A stretch of DNA of 64,000 nucleotides from Methylomonas sp. ZR1 (GTDB lineage Bacteria; Pseudomonadota; Gammaproteobacteria; Methylococcales; Methylomonadaceae). Position numbers and translations under genes: made by a program. Shown here in pieces: positions 46,721-57,193 of this stretch (positions are counted from its first letter, which is position 1; every line of letters starts with the position of its first letter). The stretch spans positions 4,030,001-4,094,000 of the forward strand of contig NZ_RCST01000001.1 in assembly GCF_013141865.1 (NCBI RefSeq), in the 5' to 3' direction. The notes below the pieces were generated by a model, which saw nothing but the letters and a program-made list of their open reading frames with translations, ran no database searches and was not told where the DNA came from.

Positions 46721-47266
46721 ATGAAAATTGTTCCCCAATACTTGATAGCTTTCCTTATTACTATGATTTGTTCATTACTGTTGATGAATACTTGTTTTGC
46801 AGGAGTGCAGGCGCAACCTGATTTCAAAACATCTTCAACAGAAGAATCGATTAAGGACTTTATTCAAACTTGGGATGGAGATAAGGCGACACGATATATC
46901 GCTGCTTTCCAAGACCTTAATACTGATGGTACACCAGAAGCTATAGTTTATTTGACCGGTAGTAAATGGTGTGGAAGTGGTGGTTGTACAACATTAATCC
47001 TAACGCAAGGCAAAAGCTCTTGGAAAATCGTAACAAAGATAACTATTAGCCGCCCCCCTATTCGCGTGTTATCAAATACATCACATGGATGGCATAACAT
47101 TAGTATCTGGGTACAGGGTGGAAGTATCAAAACAGGTTACGACGCGGAACTCATATTTAACGGCAAAACATATCCAGAAAATCCCACAGTCCCACCTGCT
47201 CGACAAGTAAAAGAACAATCGACAGGAGAGGTGGTAATCTCATTGCCCAACACTGGAATTAAATAG
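46721..47266 (+). CDS. Exported protein, candidate immunity partner of the Rhs lysozyme toxin
   Basis: 181 residues with an N-terminal signal peptide (LIAFLITMICSLLLMNTCFA). The mature part has a helical start (EESIKDFIQTWDGDKATRYI), a strand-rich core with a paired-Cys motif (YLTGSKWCGSGGCTTLILTQ) and a C-terminal beta-rich tail. It starts 13 bases after the toxin stop and shares its low GC content. Position and periplasmic location are what an inhibitor of a peptidoglycan-cutting toxin would need. No known lysozyme-inhibitor family was recognised, so the role is inferred. Confidence 0.65.
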   Translation: MKIVPQYLIAFLITMICSLLLMNTCFAGVQAQPDFKTSSTEESIKDFIQTWDGDKATRYIAAFQDLNTDGTPEAIVYLTGSKWCGSGGCTTLILTQGKSSWKIVTKITISRPPIRVLSNTSHGWHNISIWVQGGSIKTGYDAELIFNGKTYPENPTVPPARQVKEQSTGEVVISLPNTGIK

Positions 47267-47306
47267 CCTTGGAGTCTTCTTAGGGCCGTAGATACTGTTA
47301 TCCAAG

Positions 47307-48521
<1,215 letters not shown>

Positions 48522-48722
48522 GGATGTTGGGCACCCCCGTATGCCGGTATTCACCAGACAATCCGCAGACGTTTGTGGGGATGGCCGTTGACCGAATCGG
48601 GAATTTCATGGCTTAGTGATAGGAAATAACCAGATGCAAACGATAAAACCTTTCCTCATGGCTAATTTATTGTGCTTTTTCTACTAACCATGTTTACGGC
48701 GAATAAGCCGCATTTCAAGAAG

Positions 48723-48890
48723 CGTCGCCGCGTCTACGACGCCTTGAACCGCCTGGCCCAAGACATCGGCGCCTACAACCAGACCACACGCTACCAATAC
48801 GACGCCAACGGCAACCTGACCCAGGTCACGGACGCTAACGGCCATGCCACCCAGCACCAGTACGACAAGGCCGTAAGTCGCAATCGGTAG
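48723..48890 (+). pseudogene. Rhs core fragment
   Basis: Bases 48729-48865 are nearly identical to an internal stretch of the large Rhs gene (about 44437-44574), encoding VYDALNRLAQDIGAYNQTTR and YDANGNLTQVTDANGHATQH. There is no start of its own, no signal peptide and no tip. Homology stops sharply at TACGAC, where an 11-bp inverted repeat begins. It is a leftover of an Rhs duplication or rearrangement. The upstream 48522-48722 has no supported gene. Confidence 0.85.
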
Positions 48891-48919
48891 GGCGTTTGCG
48901 CCGTATGTCTTACGGCCTT
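48867..48919. repeat. Palindromic element at the end of the Rhs fragment
   Basis: AAGGCCGTAAG (48867-48877) is the perfect reverse complement of CTTACGGCCTT (48909-48919). An inner hairpin GGCG-TTTG-CGCC lies between them. It starts exactly where Rhs homology ends, so it may be an inserted repeat or the site of the rearrangement. Confidence 0.65.
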
Positions 48920-48983
48920 GCCCGTCAAATCAAATCTTCCTCGCTATAGTTTTGGTTCCAACGCGATAACGTGCGCTGATCTA

Positions 48984-49027
48984 TAGGATGCTGCCGACAG
49001 GCGCATCGTTCGCGACCGTTGCGCCTT
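48984..49027. repeat. Palindromic repeat with conserved loop, copy 1
   Basis: TAGGATGCTGCCGAC followed by hairpin GGCGCA-TCGTTCGCGACCGT-TGCGCC. A related copy lies at 57069-57115. The remaining bases to trpE (49028-49426) hold only a weak minus-strand frame without support. Confidence 0.6.
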
Positions 49028-49426
49028 GCATGGCTCGGCACAAACTGCAGATTCAAAACCGAAGTGCAATGCCCGAAATGCGCATGGATTCGCCAAACTC
49101 TTTATTCACCGCCAATGTTTTAACCTTGCCGACAGGGCTATCAGCTGCCGAAGGCCCTTGATCAGCTGCTGCCGCGTCTTGTCCCAAGCGCTGATGCCTT
49201 TCCTGCTCCAGCGCCTCAATGTCACGCTGTAACAACTCCATTTTTATCAGCCCGATAGATAGAGGTGCAAAATATAAGGCTGTCAACGTGCAGCCAGTTT
49301 AATTTTGGACGTCCAAGCAGTTTACAATTTCGCAGTAGGCTCAGTTTTCAGCCGCGCGGGTCGCTGCTGGGCGCGTTGTGCGTTACAATCGCGAGTCGCA
49401 CAACCGGTTGCTTCAAGAGAATAATA

Positions 49427-50931
49427 ATGACACCCGCCGAATTTACCGCATACGCCCAACAAGGCTACAACCGCATCCCGATCTGCCGCGAAGTGCTGGC
49501 CGATCTGGACACGCCGCTCAGCGCTTACTTAAAGCTGGCCGACGGCCCTTATTCCTATTTGTTTGAGTCCGTACACGGCGGCGAGCAGTGGGGACGGTAT
49601 TCGATCATCGGCTTACCTTGCAAAACCCGGATCAAAATCAGCGACCACCGCATCACGGTCGAAAAAGACGGCCAGGACACCCAAGTTTTTGAGCACGCTC
49701 AACCGCTGGAATGGATAGAAGAATTTCGGCAGAACTACAATGTGCCGGATGTGCCGGGTTTACCGCGCTTCAACGGCGGCCTGGTCGGTTATTTCGGGTA
49801 TGAAACCATCGGCTATATCGAGCCGCGTTTAAAGCCCAGCGGCAAGCCGGACCCTATCGGCGCGCCGGACATTTTGTTGATGGTGTCGCAAGACCTGCTG
49901 GTATTCGACAACCTGTCCGGCAAAATGCTGTTGCTGACCCACGCAGATCCATCGCAAACCAATGCCTACGAAAACGCCAAAGCCAGACTCGACGAACTGG
50001 TGGTGAAACTGCGCGAACTGCAAGCCAATCCGCAAGCGCATCCTGCCGTTAAACACGTGCTCGAACACGATTTTGTCTCCGGCTTTACCCAGCAAGGCTA
50101 CGAAGACGCGGTGTTAAAAGCCAAACAATACATCACCGACGGCGATTGCATGCAGGTGGTGTTGTCGCAGCGCATGTCGATTCCGTTTGAAGCCGCGCCG
50201 CTGGATTTGTATCGGGCTTTGCGGTGCTTGAATCCGTCGCCGTATATGTTTTTCATGAACCTGGACGATCTATATGTAGTGGGCTCGTCGCCGGAAATTC
50301 TGGTGCGCCTGGAAGACAATGAAGTCACTGTCAGACCGATTGCCGGCACCCGCAAACGCGGCGAAACCCACGAGCAGGATCTGGAGCTGGAAAAGGAACT
50401 GCTGGCCGACCCCAAAGAAATCGCCGAGCATTTGATGCTAATCGACCTGGGCCGCAACGACACCGGACGAGTCGCCAAAATCGGTAGCGTCAAACTCACC
50501 GACAAAATGATCGTGGAGCGCTATTCGCACGTGATGCACATCGTTTCCAACGTCACCGGCGAATTGCAGGAAGGTAAAAATGCCTTCGACGTGTTGGCGG
50601 CCACCTTCCCGGCCGGCACCGTCAGCGGCGCGCCGAAAATCCGGGCCATGGAAATCATCGACGAACTGGAGCCGGTCAAGCGCGGGATTTATTCCGGCGC
50701 GGTGGGTTACATCTCCTGGTCCGGCAATCTGGATACCGCGATCGCGATCCGCACCGCCATCATCAAAGACCAAACCTTACACATTCAAGCCGGCGCCGGC
50801 ATCGTTTACGATTCCGTGCCGCGCAACGAATGGGATGAAACAATGAACAAAGGCCGCGCGGTGTTCCGCGCCGTCAGCATGGCCGAAGCCGGCATCCTGA
50901 GCAGCGCGGCTCAATCTAAAGGAGCACAAAC

Positions 50932-50935
<4 letters not shown>
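49427..50935 (+). CDS. trpE: Anthranilate synthase component I
   Basis: 502 residues from ATG 49427. The frame extends 54 codons upstream without typical sequence. It converts chorismate to anthranilate with TrpG-supplied ammonia, the first step of tryptophan synthesis. The chorismate-binding core is intact ([73 protein letters not shown]). The N-terminal feedback region is present. No Trp-rich leader peptide or attenuator was seen upstream. It overlaps trpG by 4 bases. Confidence 0.97.
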
Positions 50936-51522
<587 letters not shown>

Positions 51523-51559
51523 AATTGGAATTACAGGAGCTAGGTCCCGCATTCCAACA

Positions 51560-51976
51560 TTGCTTGGCTTGAGCTTTTGGTTCTTGATTTTCGCTTGGGA
51601 CTTATATTTCGTATACAGCTGTCTGACAGCATTGTTTACCGGCGAAATCGGTTTTGGTCGCAGTAGCTCGATTATTCATATTGACAAACGTCCCGAATGG
51701 TTCTGGTTTGCTTTTTGGTTTCAATTCATTTTGGGTTTAGCCGCAATACCTGTTATTTGGCAGGAAATTTCAAAGCTCCGAAGAAATTCTACGGCACCCA
51801 GATCGGATGCTCCGGATAGCGATACAGCTTTCAGCGTTGAAGTAACCCAAATTTCCAGTCATGGCCTTTGGTTGAAAACTAGGGAAAATACCTTGTACAT
51901 GTCATATGCTGATTTCCCAAGTTTTAAAAACCAGTCTCTTCTTGAATTAGGGAGTAACGGCAATTCCTGTTACTAA
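51560..51976 (+). CDS. Two-helix membrane protein fused to a truncated DUF2442-like end
   Basis: About 138 residues if TTG 51560 is used. The frame is open back to ATG 51485 inside trpG, so the start is uncertain. Two hydrophobic helices (LGLSFWFLIFAWDLYFVYSC and WFWFAFWFQFILGLAAIPVI) precede a polar linker. A C-terminal stretch (VEVTQISSHGLWLKTRENTL, then YMSYADFPSFKN) resembles the first half of DUF2442 proteins, which often accompany toxin-like modules. It ends abruptly in GSNGNSCY. It may be a fusion of two gene remnants. Confidence 0.45.
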   Translation: MLGLSFWFLIFAWDLYFVYSCLTALFTGEIGFGRSSSIIHIDKRPEWFWFAFWFQFILGLAAIPVIWQEISKLRRNSTAPRSDAPDSDTAFSVEVTQISSHGLWLKTRENTLYMSYADFPSFKNQSLLELGSNGNSCY

Positions 51977-52022
51977 TGCTGACTTTGTTACCGCCAACTC
52001 AAAATTTCCGGAGCGCATTAAC

Positions 52023-52259
52023 ATGTACACGACTTACAAACTCAAAGCCAGCGAGCTTAACGACGATTTTCTGCAATCTGTTAAAGCCTTGTTCCACGAT
52101 AAAGTAGTGGAAATCGCCATTTGCGATAGCTTGGAGGCCGAAGAAGACGAAACCACATATTTGCTGAAAAATCCGGTTAACAGCGAACGCTTGCTAACAG
52201 CCATTAACAATATCGAGCAAAAGCAAAATATCGTTCGCGTTGACCTATCCGAGCTATGA
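52023..52259 (+). CDS. Antitoxin partner of the YoeB-like toxin
   Basis: 78 residues. It begins MYTTYKLKASELNDDFLQSV, has an acidic middle (CDSLEAEEDETTYLLKN) and a helical C-terminus. It does not show the usual YefM/Phd N-terminal DNA-binding pattern, so it belongs to another antitoxin type that pairs with Txe/YoeB toxins. Its stop overlaps the toxin start (ATGA). Confidence 0.8.
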   Translation: MYTTYKLKASELNDDFLQSVKALFHDKVVEIAICDSLEAEEDETTYLLKNPVNSERLLTAINNIEQKQNIVRVDLSEL

Positions 52260-52513
52260 AAATCGCTTTCGAGCAAAGTGCATTTCAAGACTTCAATGAA
52301 TGGGCGCAAACCGACAGAAAAATCTACCAGCGTATCGTTTCGCTGATTAACGACATAGCCCGCAATCCTCATAGTGGATTGGGTAAACCTGAGCCTTTGA
52401 AGCATCAGCTGCAAGGATTTTGGTCTAGGAGAATCGATCAGGAACATCGTTTGGTTTACCGGGTGCAAAATGGTGAGTGCCTAATTGTCGCGTGTAAATA
52501 TCATTACCGCTGA
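52256..52513 (+). CDS. YoeB/Txe-family ribosome-dependent mRNA interferase toxin
   Basis: 85 residues with the complete YoeB pattern: FNEWAQTDRKIYQRIVSLIN, then DIARNPHSGLGKPEPLKHQL, QGFWSRRIDQEHRLVYRV, and the C-terminal CKYHYR. Catalytic-type residues Glu (DQEHR), Arg and terminal His/Tyr (YHYR) are present. By family knowledge it cleaves mRNA at translating ribosomes. It follows its antitoxin with a 4-base overlap. The pair sits inside the split trp gene cluster. Confidence 0.92.
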   Translation: MKIAFEQSAFQDFNEWAQTDRKIYQRIVSLINDIARNPHSGLGKPEPLKHQLQGFWSRRIDQEHRLVYRVQNGECLIVACKYHYR

Positions 52514-52520
52514 TCCCAAA

Positions 52521-53765
52521 GTGGCCGCCATTAGCTATTCAGCAATTATCATCGGCGCCGGCCCCGCCGGATTGATGGCCGCCGAAGTGCTAAGCCAGGC
52601 CGGCTTGAGCGTCGCTGTGTATGACGCAATGCCCTCTGCCGGGCGTAAGTTTTTGATGGCCGGCAAAGGTGGATTAAACATTACCCATTCTGAACCGTTC
52701 GAGCCGTTTTTGTCTCGCTACGGCACACAGCGTGCCGCACTGAAACCGATGCTGAACGCCTTTTCTCCAGAGGCCCTGAGAGCCTGGGTGCAAGGCTTGG
52801 GCATAGCCACCTTTGTCGGCACATCCGGCCGCGTGTTTCCAACGGAGATGAAGGCCGCACCGCTGCTGCGCGCCTGGCTGCACCGCTTGCGTTCAAACGG
52901 TGTGCATTTTCATATGCGCCACCGCTGGCTGGGCTGGGATGACGATGGGGCGTTGCGCCTGCGCAATCCGGATGGCGAAATTTCGGTCAAGCCACGGGCA
53001 ACCGTGTTGGCCTTGGGCGGTGCCAGCTGGCCGCAACTAGGGTCGGATGGCGCTTGGGTGACTTGGTTACAGGCCCGCGGTGTGGAAGTTGCACCCTTGC
53101 GCAGCGCAAATTGCGGATTTGAAGTAGCGTGGAGTGCGCATCTGCGCGAGAAGTTTGCCGGCGCGCCGCTCAAATCGATCACACTAACCTTTACCGACAT
53201 CCAGGGCCACACCGAACGCAGGCTAGGCGAAATGGTGATTAGCACGCACGGCGTGGAAGGCAGCCTGATTTACGCATTTTCGCGGCGGCTGCGCGAATAT
53301 CTGCATGTTCACGGCAGCGCCACCTTCACCGTTGACCTGCTGCCAGGACGCGATGCGGAACGGGTGTTGGCCGAAATCAGCCGCCCCAGGGGTTCCCGGT
53401 CCTTGTCCAGCCATTTACAGAGCCGGGTTGGCATTTCCGGCGTCAAAGCAGCCTTGCTACGCGAAGTGCTCAGCCAGGCGCAATTTGCCGATGCCACCAT
53501 TCTGACGAAGACGATCAAAGCCTTGCCCATCACTGTCAATGCCACCCGGCCCATCGCCGAAGCGATCAGCAGCGCCGGCGGCGTGAGTTTTAACAGTCTT
53601 GATCAAAATCTTATGCTTACCGCGCTACCCGGCGTTTTTGTCGCCGGCGAGATGCTGGATTGGGAAGCGCCGACCGGGGGATATTTGCTCTCGGCTTGCT
53701 TCGCTACCGGCCGCAGTGCCGGACTGGGCGTGTGCGACTGGCTAAACCGGCATCAAAAGTTTTAA
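52521..53765 (+). CDS. HI0933/YhiN-type flavoprotein (NAD(P)/FAD-dependent oxidoreductase)
   Basis: 414 residues from GTG 52521. An earlier TTG at 52485 would overlap the toxin gene. The N-terminal Rossmann motif is AIIIGAGPAGLMAAEVLSQA, with the family block GRKFLMAGKGGLNITHSEP. The C-terminal FAD site is LPGVFVAGEMLDWEAPTGGY followed by LLSACFATGRSAG. This group (TIGR03862-like) is widespread but has no settled function. It begins 7 bases after the toxin stop. Confidence 0.9.
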   Translation: MAAISYSAIIIGAGPAGLMAAEVLSQAGLSVAVYDAMPSAGRKFLMAGKGGLNITHSEPFEPFLSRYGTQRAALKPMLNAFSPEALRAWVQGLGIATFVGTSGRVFPTEMKAAPLLRAWLHRLRSNGVHFHMRHRWLGWDDDGALRLRNPDGEISVKPRATVLALGGASWPQLGSDGAWVTWLQARGVEVAPLRSANCGFEVAWSAHLREKFAGAPLKSITLTFTDIQGHTERRLGEMVISTHGVEGSLIYAFSRRLREYLHVHGSATFTVDLLPGRDAERVLAEISRPRGSRSLSSHLQSRVGISGVKAALLREVLSQAQFADATILTKTIKALPITVNATRPIAEAISSAGGVSFNSLDQNLMLTALPGVFVAGEMLDWEAPTGGYLLSACFATGRSAGLGVCDWLNRHQKF

Positions 53766-53792
53766 AGAACTCCCCACTCCGTAGCCGGACGC

Positions 53793-53820
53793 AAAAAAGG
53801 GGTAGCCGGCGCCACCCCTT
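53793..53820 (-). terminator. Terminator of the sorting-signal protein gene, shared by convergent genes
   Basis: On the minus strand AAGGGGT/ACCCCTT forms a stem over a GGC-rich loop and is followed directly by TTTT. It lies between the convergent flavoprotein and sorting-signal genes and could serve both. Confidence 0.75.
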
Positions 53821-53831
53821 CAACATCTTGT

Positions 53832-54665
53832 TTAGCGTGCGACTTCTGCGAATGGCCGCATTCTGCGCATTGTATTAGCCGACCGCAACGAGGCGGCTCC
53901 GGCCAATACACTGCCAAATAGCCAGAAAGCCCCCGGTAGAGGCACGCTGCCGCCGCCTCCGGTTCCGTAGTCGTACCCGTAAACCGATGCACTGGTATTC
54001 GCGGAAAAACTTCCGCTCCAACCGTCTTTAAAGACCAAAGCAACAGACAATATATCGTTTTCCGTCACGGCCGCGGAGCCGGTTGACAGGTACTGATTTA
54101 CATTTTGGTTGACTGACCCGGAGTTTCCGCCATTGTAGTAACTCAAATTGAAGCTTGCCGACGCATTACTTGAGGCCCCCAGGTCCCCCATCAAACTGTA
54201 GTTCGCTTCGAAAATTAACAGTCCGCTGCCTTGCACGGTAAAACTGCCGGATCGCTGGCTACTGCTGCTGGCCGATAAGCTTTGATACGGAAAAGAACCG
54301 TTTAGAGCGGCATTGGCGTTGATTTGATTAATCGATGTAGCGCTGGAAGCAGATCTGCTATAGGTCGATGTGGACAGTGACTCTGTAGTCGAAGTCCCTG
54401 AGCTCCAATTTGCCGCGCTATCATAGGCGTTATTGTAGTAGCCATTATTCACTTGGCTAGTGTCGTACTGATTACTCCAGGTCACAGTTGGCAGGCCATT
54501 GCCAATATCAATGGCGGTAATTTTAAAGGTACTCCAGTCAATGACCGCGCTCGCAGAAACCGTCGCCGCCTCAGCAGATTGGGCAAGGCAAAGCGATAGC
54601 ACCAGAATGCTGAACAGATTAGTCTTAAAGTAAGGTCGCCGAATCGGCTTGGCAAGGTGTTTCAT
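53832..54665 (-). CDS. Exported protein with VPLPA/PEP-CTERM-type sorting signal
   Basis: 277 residues from the ATG at 54665. There is a signal peptide (LFSILVLSLCLAQSAEAATV), then a Ser/Asn/Tyr-rich, strand-prone mature part with low Lys content (NQYDTSQVNNGYYNNAYDSA). The C-terminal sorting region is SVPLPGAFWLFGSVLAGAAS followed by a basic tail. VPLPA-CTERM/PEP-CTERM tails are processed by exosortases in exopolysaccharide-producing bacteria. The matching exosortase is not in this window. Surface or matrix location is likely and the function is unknown. Confidence 0.85.
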   Translation of the reverse strand: MKHLAKPIRRPYFKTNLFSILVLSLCLAQSAEAATVSASAVIDWSTFKITAIDIGNGLPTVTWSNQYDTSQVNNGYYNNAYDSAANWSSGTSTTESLSTSTYSRSASSATSINQINANAALNGSFPYQSLSASSSSQRSGSFTVQGSGLLIFEANYSLMGDLGASSNASASFNLSYYNGGNSGSVNQNVNQYLSTGSAAVTENDILSVALVFKDGWSGSFSANTSASVYGYDYGTGGGGSVPLPGAFWLFGSVLAGAASLRSANTMRRMRPFAEVAR

Positions 54666-54740
54666 GGTAATGTCTCCATTGATTAACGAGCACAAATTTT
54701 CAGCGCACGGCCAAACGGCCAAAAACCGTTGCCATGCTGA

Positions 54741-54788
54741 TCAAGACTAGCTCTTTGCGATAAGCCGCTTATTTAAAATGCTAGTCTT
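54741..54788. promoter_or_regulatory. Nested inverted repeat upstream of the sorting-signal gene
   Basis: CAAGACTAGC (54741-54750) is the perfect reverse complement of GCTAGTCTTG (54779-54788). Between them ATAAG-CCG-CTTAT forms a second hairpin. It lies about 75 bases before the start of the minus-strand gene, which suits an operator or leader structure. The remaining bases to trpD (54789-55041) show nothing recognisable. Confidence 0.5.
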
Positions 54789-55041
54789 GAGCGTCATTTA
54801 ACAGCTAAGTTAACCACCGTCAATTACCATAAAAACATAACGGCTTAATCAATGTGCTACGTCAATAAAACTTGAAATTTATAAGCTGGCTTGGAATAAA
54901 ATCGCCTTTTTATCTACCCGTTCTCGAGATGGTGTAAGCAAGTGACCTCGCTCGCGAGGGATTGACGGCCCGCAAGGTTTTCGATATGAGCCGTCGTTTG
55001 TTATCATCCCTGCCTTGACCAAAACACCGGCTATTCACTCC

Positions 55042-56049
55042 ATGCAAATCCAAGCCACGCTGCAAAAACTTCTGGATAAACAAGACCTCAGCACCGAGGA
55101 AATGCGCGATGTGATGCGTACCATGATGCAAGGCGAGCTGACCGACGCGCAAATCGCCGGCTTTTTGATCGCGTTGCGTTGCAAGGGCGAGACCATCGAG
55201 GAAATCGCCGCGGCGGTCAGCGTATTGCGCGAGTTGGTGCGGCCAGTACCGGTGCACGGTGAACATGTTATCGACACCTGCGGCACGGGCGGCGACGGTG
55301 CCAATACTTTCAATATTTCCACCACCGCCGCCTTCGTGGTCGCGGCGGCCGGCGGCAAGGTGGCCAAACACGGCAATCGCTCGGTATCCAGTAGTTGCGG
55401 CAGCGCCGATGTATTGGAAGCCGCCGGCATCAATCTGGATAAGCCCGCCGAACAAGTGGCGCAATGCGTCAACGACATCGGCGTCGGCTTTTTGTTTGCC
55501 GCCAAGCACCACAGCGCGGTGCGCCACACGGTTGGTCCGCGCAAGGAAATGGGCGTGCGCACCCTGTTCAACCTGATCGGCCCGCTCTCCAATCCGGCCA
55601 ATGCGCCGCATCAATTGATCGGCGTGTTCGATAAACAATGGTTGGTGCCGGTCGCGGAAGTCTTGAAAAAACTGGGCAGCAAGCATGTGCTGGTGGTGCA
55701 TGCGCGCGACGGCCTGGATGAAATCAGCATCGCCGCACCCACCGACGTCGCCGAGTTGATCGACGGCATCGTGCACAGCTACACCGTCACCCCGGAACAA
55801 TTCGGCATGCCGCGCGCCAGCCTGGCAACCTTGTCGATTACTTGCGCAGCCGATAGCCTGGCAATTATGCGCGCGGTATTAAATAATCAAGCCGGCCCGG
55901 CCCGCGACATTGTGGCATTAAACGCCGGCGCAGCGATTTATGCCGCCGATTTGGCCGATTCGCTGGATGCGGGGATTCGCCGGGCGCATCAGGTGTTGGC
56001 GGATGGGAGTGCGTTGGCTAAGTTTGAGGCGTTGATTGCTTACTCTTGA
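55042..56049 (+). CDS. trpD: Anthranilate phosphoribosyltransferase
   Basis: 335 residues from ATG 55042. TTG 55015 is an unlikely alternative. It transfers phosphoribose from PRPP to anthranilate, the second step of tryptophan synthesis. The PRPP/Mg site is [18 protein letters not shown], followed by [19 protein letters not shown] with the anthranilate-contact region and [14 protein letters not shown]. The length is standard. It stands about 3.5 kb from trpG and 2.1 kb from trpC, so it needs its own promoter. Confidence 0.97.
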   Translation: MQIQATLQKLLDKQDLSTEEMRDVMRTMMQGELTDAQIAGFLIALRCKGETIEEIAAAVSVLRELVRPVPVHGEHVIDTCGTGGDGANTFNISTTAAFVVAAAGGKVAKHGNRSVSSSCGSADVLEAAGINLDKPAEQVAQCVNDIGVGFLFAAKHHSAVRHTVGPRKEMGVRTLFNLIGPLSNPANAPHQLIGVFDKQWLVPVAEVLKKLGSKHVLVVHARDGLDEISIAAPTDVAELIDGIVHSYTVTPEQFGMPRASLATLSITCAADSLAIMRAVLNNQAGPARDIVALNAGAAIYAADLADSLDAGIRRAHQVLADGSALAKFEALIAYS

Positions 56050-56108
56050 GCGGCAGCATTTGCCCTATAAATGATGACAATAGGCACACGCCGGCGTAAA
56101 CTCTATCC

Positions 56109-56402
56109 ATGAAACCGTTTCGCTGGAATCATGAGAAAAATGAACTATTGAAGAAAGAACGCAGCATCTCTTTCGAAGAAATAGTATTGGCTATCGAAGC
56201 TGACGGATTGCTGGATGAATTAAGCCACCCCAACCAGGAAAAATATCCCAATCAATTTGTGCTCGTGGTAGCGCTGGATGGTTATGTTTACTTGGTACCT
56301 TACGTCGAGGAAGCCAATTATTTTTTCTTGAAGACAGTCATTCCAAGCAGAAAAGCAACCCGAGATTATCTGACCAGGAAAAAACCCAATGATAAAACTT
56401 GA
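56109..56402 (+). CDS. BrnT-like toxin
   Basis: 97 residues. The pattern fits BrnT/DUF4258-related RelE-fold toxins: FRWNHEKNELLKKERSISFE, EIVLAIEADGLLDELSHPNQ, VYLVPYVEEANYFFLKTV and PSRKATRDYL. It overlaps the following antitoxin by 14 bases. The toxin-first order is usual for BrnT/BrnA pairs. Ribonuclease activity is known for BrnT but not shown for this divergent branch. Confidence 0.82.
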   Translation: MKPFRWNHEKNELLKKERSISFEEIVLAIEADGLLDELSHPNQEKYPNQFVLVVALDGYVYLVPYVEEANYFFLKTVIPSRKATRDYLTRKKPNDKT

Positions 56403-56688
56403 TGACTTTGAACAAGATCTTCTGACAGCCTATGAACAGGGCGAACTTGAATCGACAAAGCCATCGAAAGCCGATTTGGCTAAATTCAAGACCGCAGCCT
56501 TAGCCACCACCATCAAAGATAAACGAGTCAATATCCGATTGTCTTCTCCCGATCTGATGGATATTCAGGCTCGTGCGTTGGAAGAAGGTATTCCGTATCA
56601 AACACTGATTGCCAGTGTTTTGCACAAATATGTTTCAGGTCGCTTAGTAGAGAAACCTTCCAGCTTAAATTCTCGTTCAAACCAATAG
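56389..56688 (+). CDS. BrnA/CopG-like antitoxin
   Basis: 99 residues. An acidic start (MIKLDDFEQDLLTAYEQGEL) contacts the toxin by family analogy. A ribbon-helix-helix DNA-binding domain occupies the C-terminal half (KRVNIRLSSPDLMDIQARAL, then EEGIPYQTLIASVLHKYVSG). It should neutralise the upstream toxin and autorepress the pair. Confidence 0.85.
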   Translation: MIKLDDFEQDLLTAYEQGELESTKPSKADLAKFKTAALATTIKDKRVNIRLSSPDLMDIQARALEEGIPYQTLIASVLHKYVSGRLVEKPSSLNSRSNQ

Positions 56689-56841
56689 ATTGCCAAATAG
56701 TGTTTTTTGGCCTGGCGGGTTGATTCGCTTGATTAGCCGGTCTATTGTCTAGGTCTGGTTTTTCGAACGGTTTGAGAGGTTTACTCAGGTTTATTTATCG
56801 ATCAAAGCGAGACACTTGATGTCGGAAGTAGTTGAAGTTTT

Positions 56842-57054
56842 GTGTCGCTATCGCAACGGGTTATTTAGAAGTCGGGTCTCGGCCCGACAGCCGAGATACT
56901 TTCGCTACGAAAACCATCCTTGGTTTTCGCCCTACGGGCCAACCTATCGGCTGTTCAAATTCGTTCGAGACGAATTTGTGTTTGGCCAAAAGAAAGTATC
57001 CAAAGAAAAAGCCACCCCGATGCCGCTTTGATCCTGCGCACCGGAGAGTTTGGG
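56842..57054 (+). repeat. Dispersed structured repeat, copy D (3'-truncated long form)
   Basis: About 213 bases. It keeps the first half with all nested hairpins (GTCGGG/CCCGAC, TCTCGG with CCGAGA, GATACTTTC/GAAAGTATC, CAAATTCGT/ACGAATTTG) and the conserved GATGCCGCTT stretch, then stops in the second half at GAGAGTTTGGG. One base pair of the inner nested stem changed on both sides relative to copy A. Confidence 0.82.
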
Positions 57055-57068
57055 TAAGTGTTCTGATG

Positions 57069-57115
57069 TAGGATGCTGCCGACGTTAGGAGGCGCATCGT
57101 TCGCGACTGATGCGC
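57069..57115. repeat. Palindromic repeat with conserved loop, copy 2
   Basis: TAGGATGCTGCCGAC, a short insert, then hairpin GCGCATC-GTTCGCGACT-GATGCGC. It resembles 48984-49027, sharing the loop TCGTTCGCGAC. Confidence 0.6.
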
Positions 57116-57193
57116 TTCACTTTATTTAGCATCTATCAGGCAGTCAGCGCACGTTAACGGGTTAAAATTGTGCAGGAATTGGCGGAGATTTAT

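Noticed and set aside
49053-49286. A 77-codon minus-strand frame with a helical stretch upstream of trpE
   Set aside because: No ribosome-binding site or family resemblance was visible, and it lies in repeat-rich intergenic DNA. It may be a remnant, but the support is too weak to annotate.
49321-49426. Trp attenuator or leader peptide before trpE
   Set aside because: No short frame with adjacent Trp codons and no alternative hairpin set with a T-run was visible.
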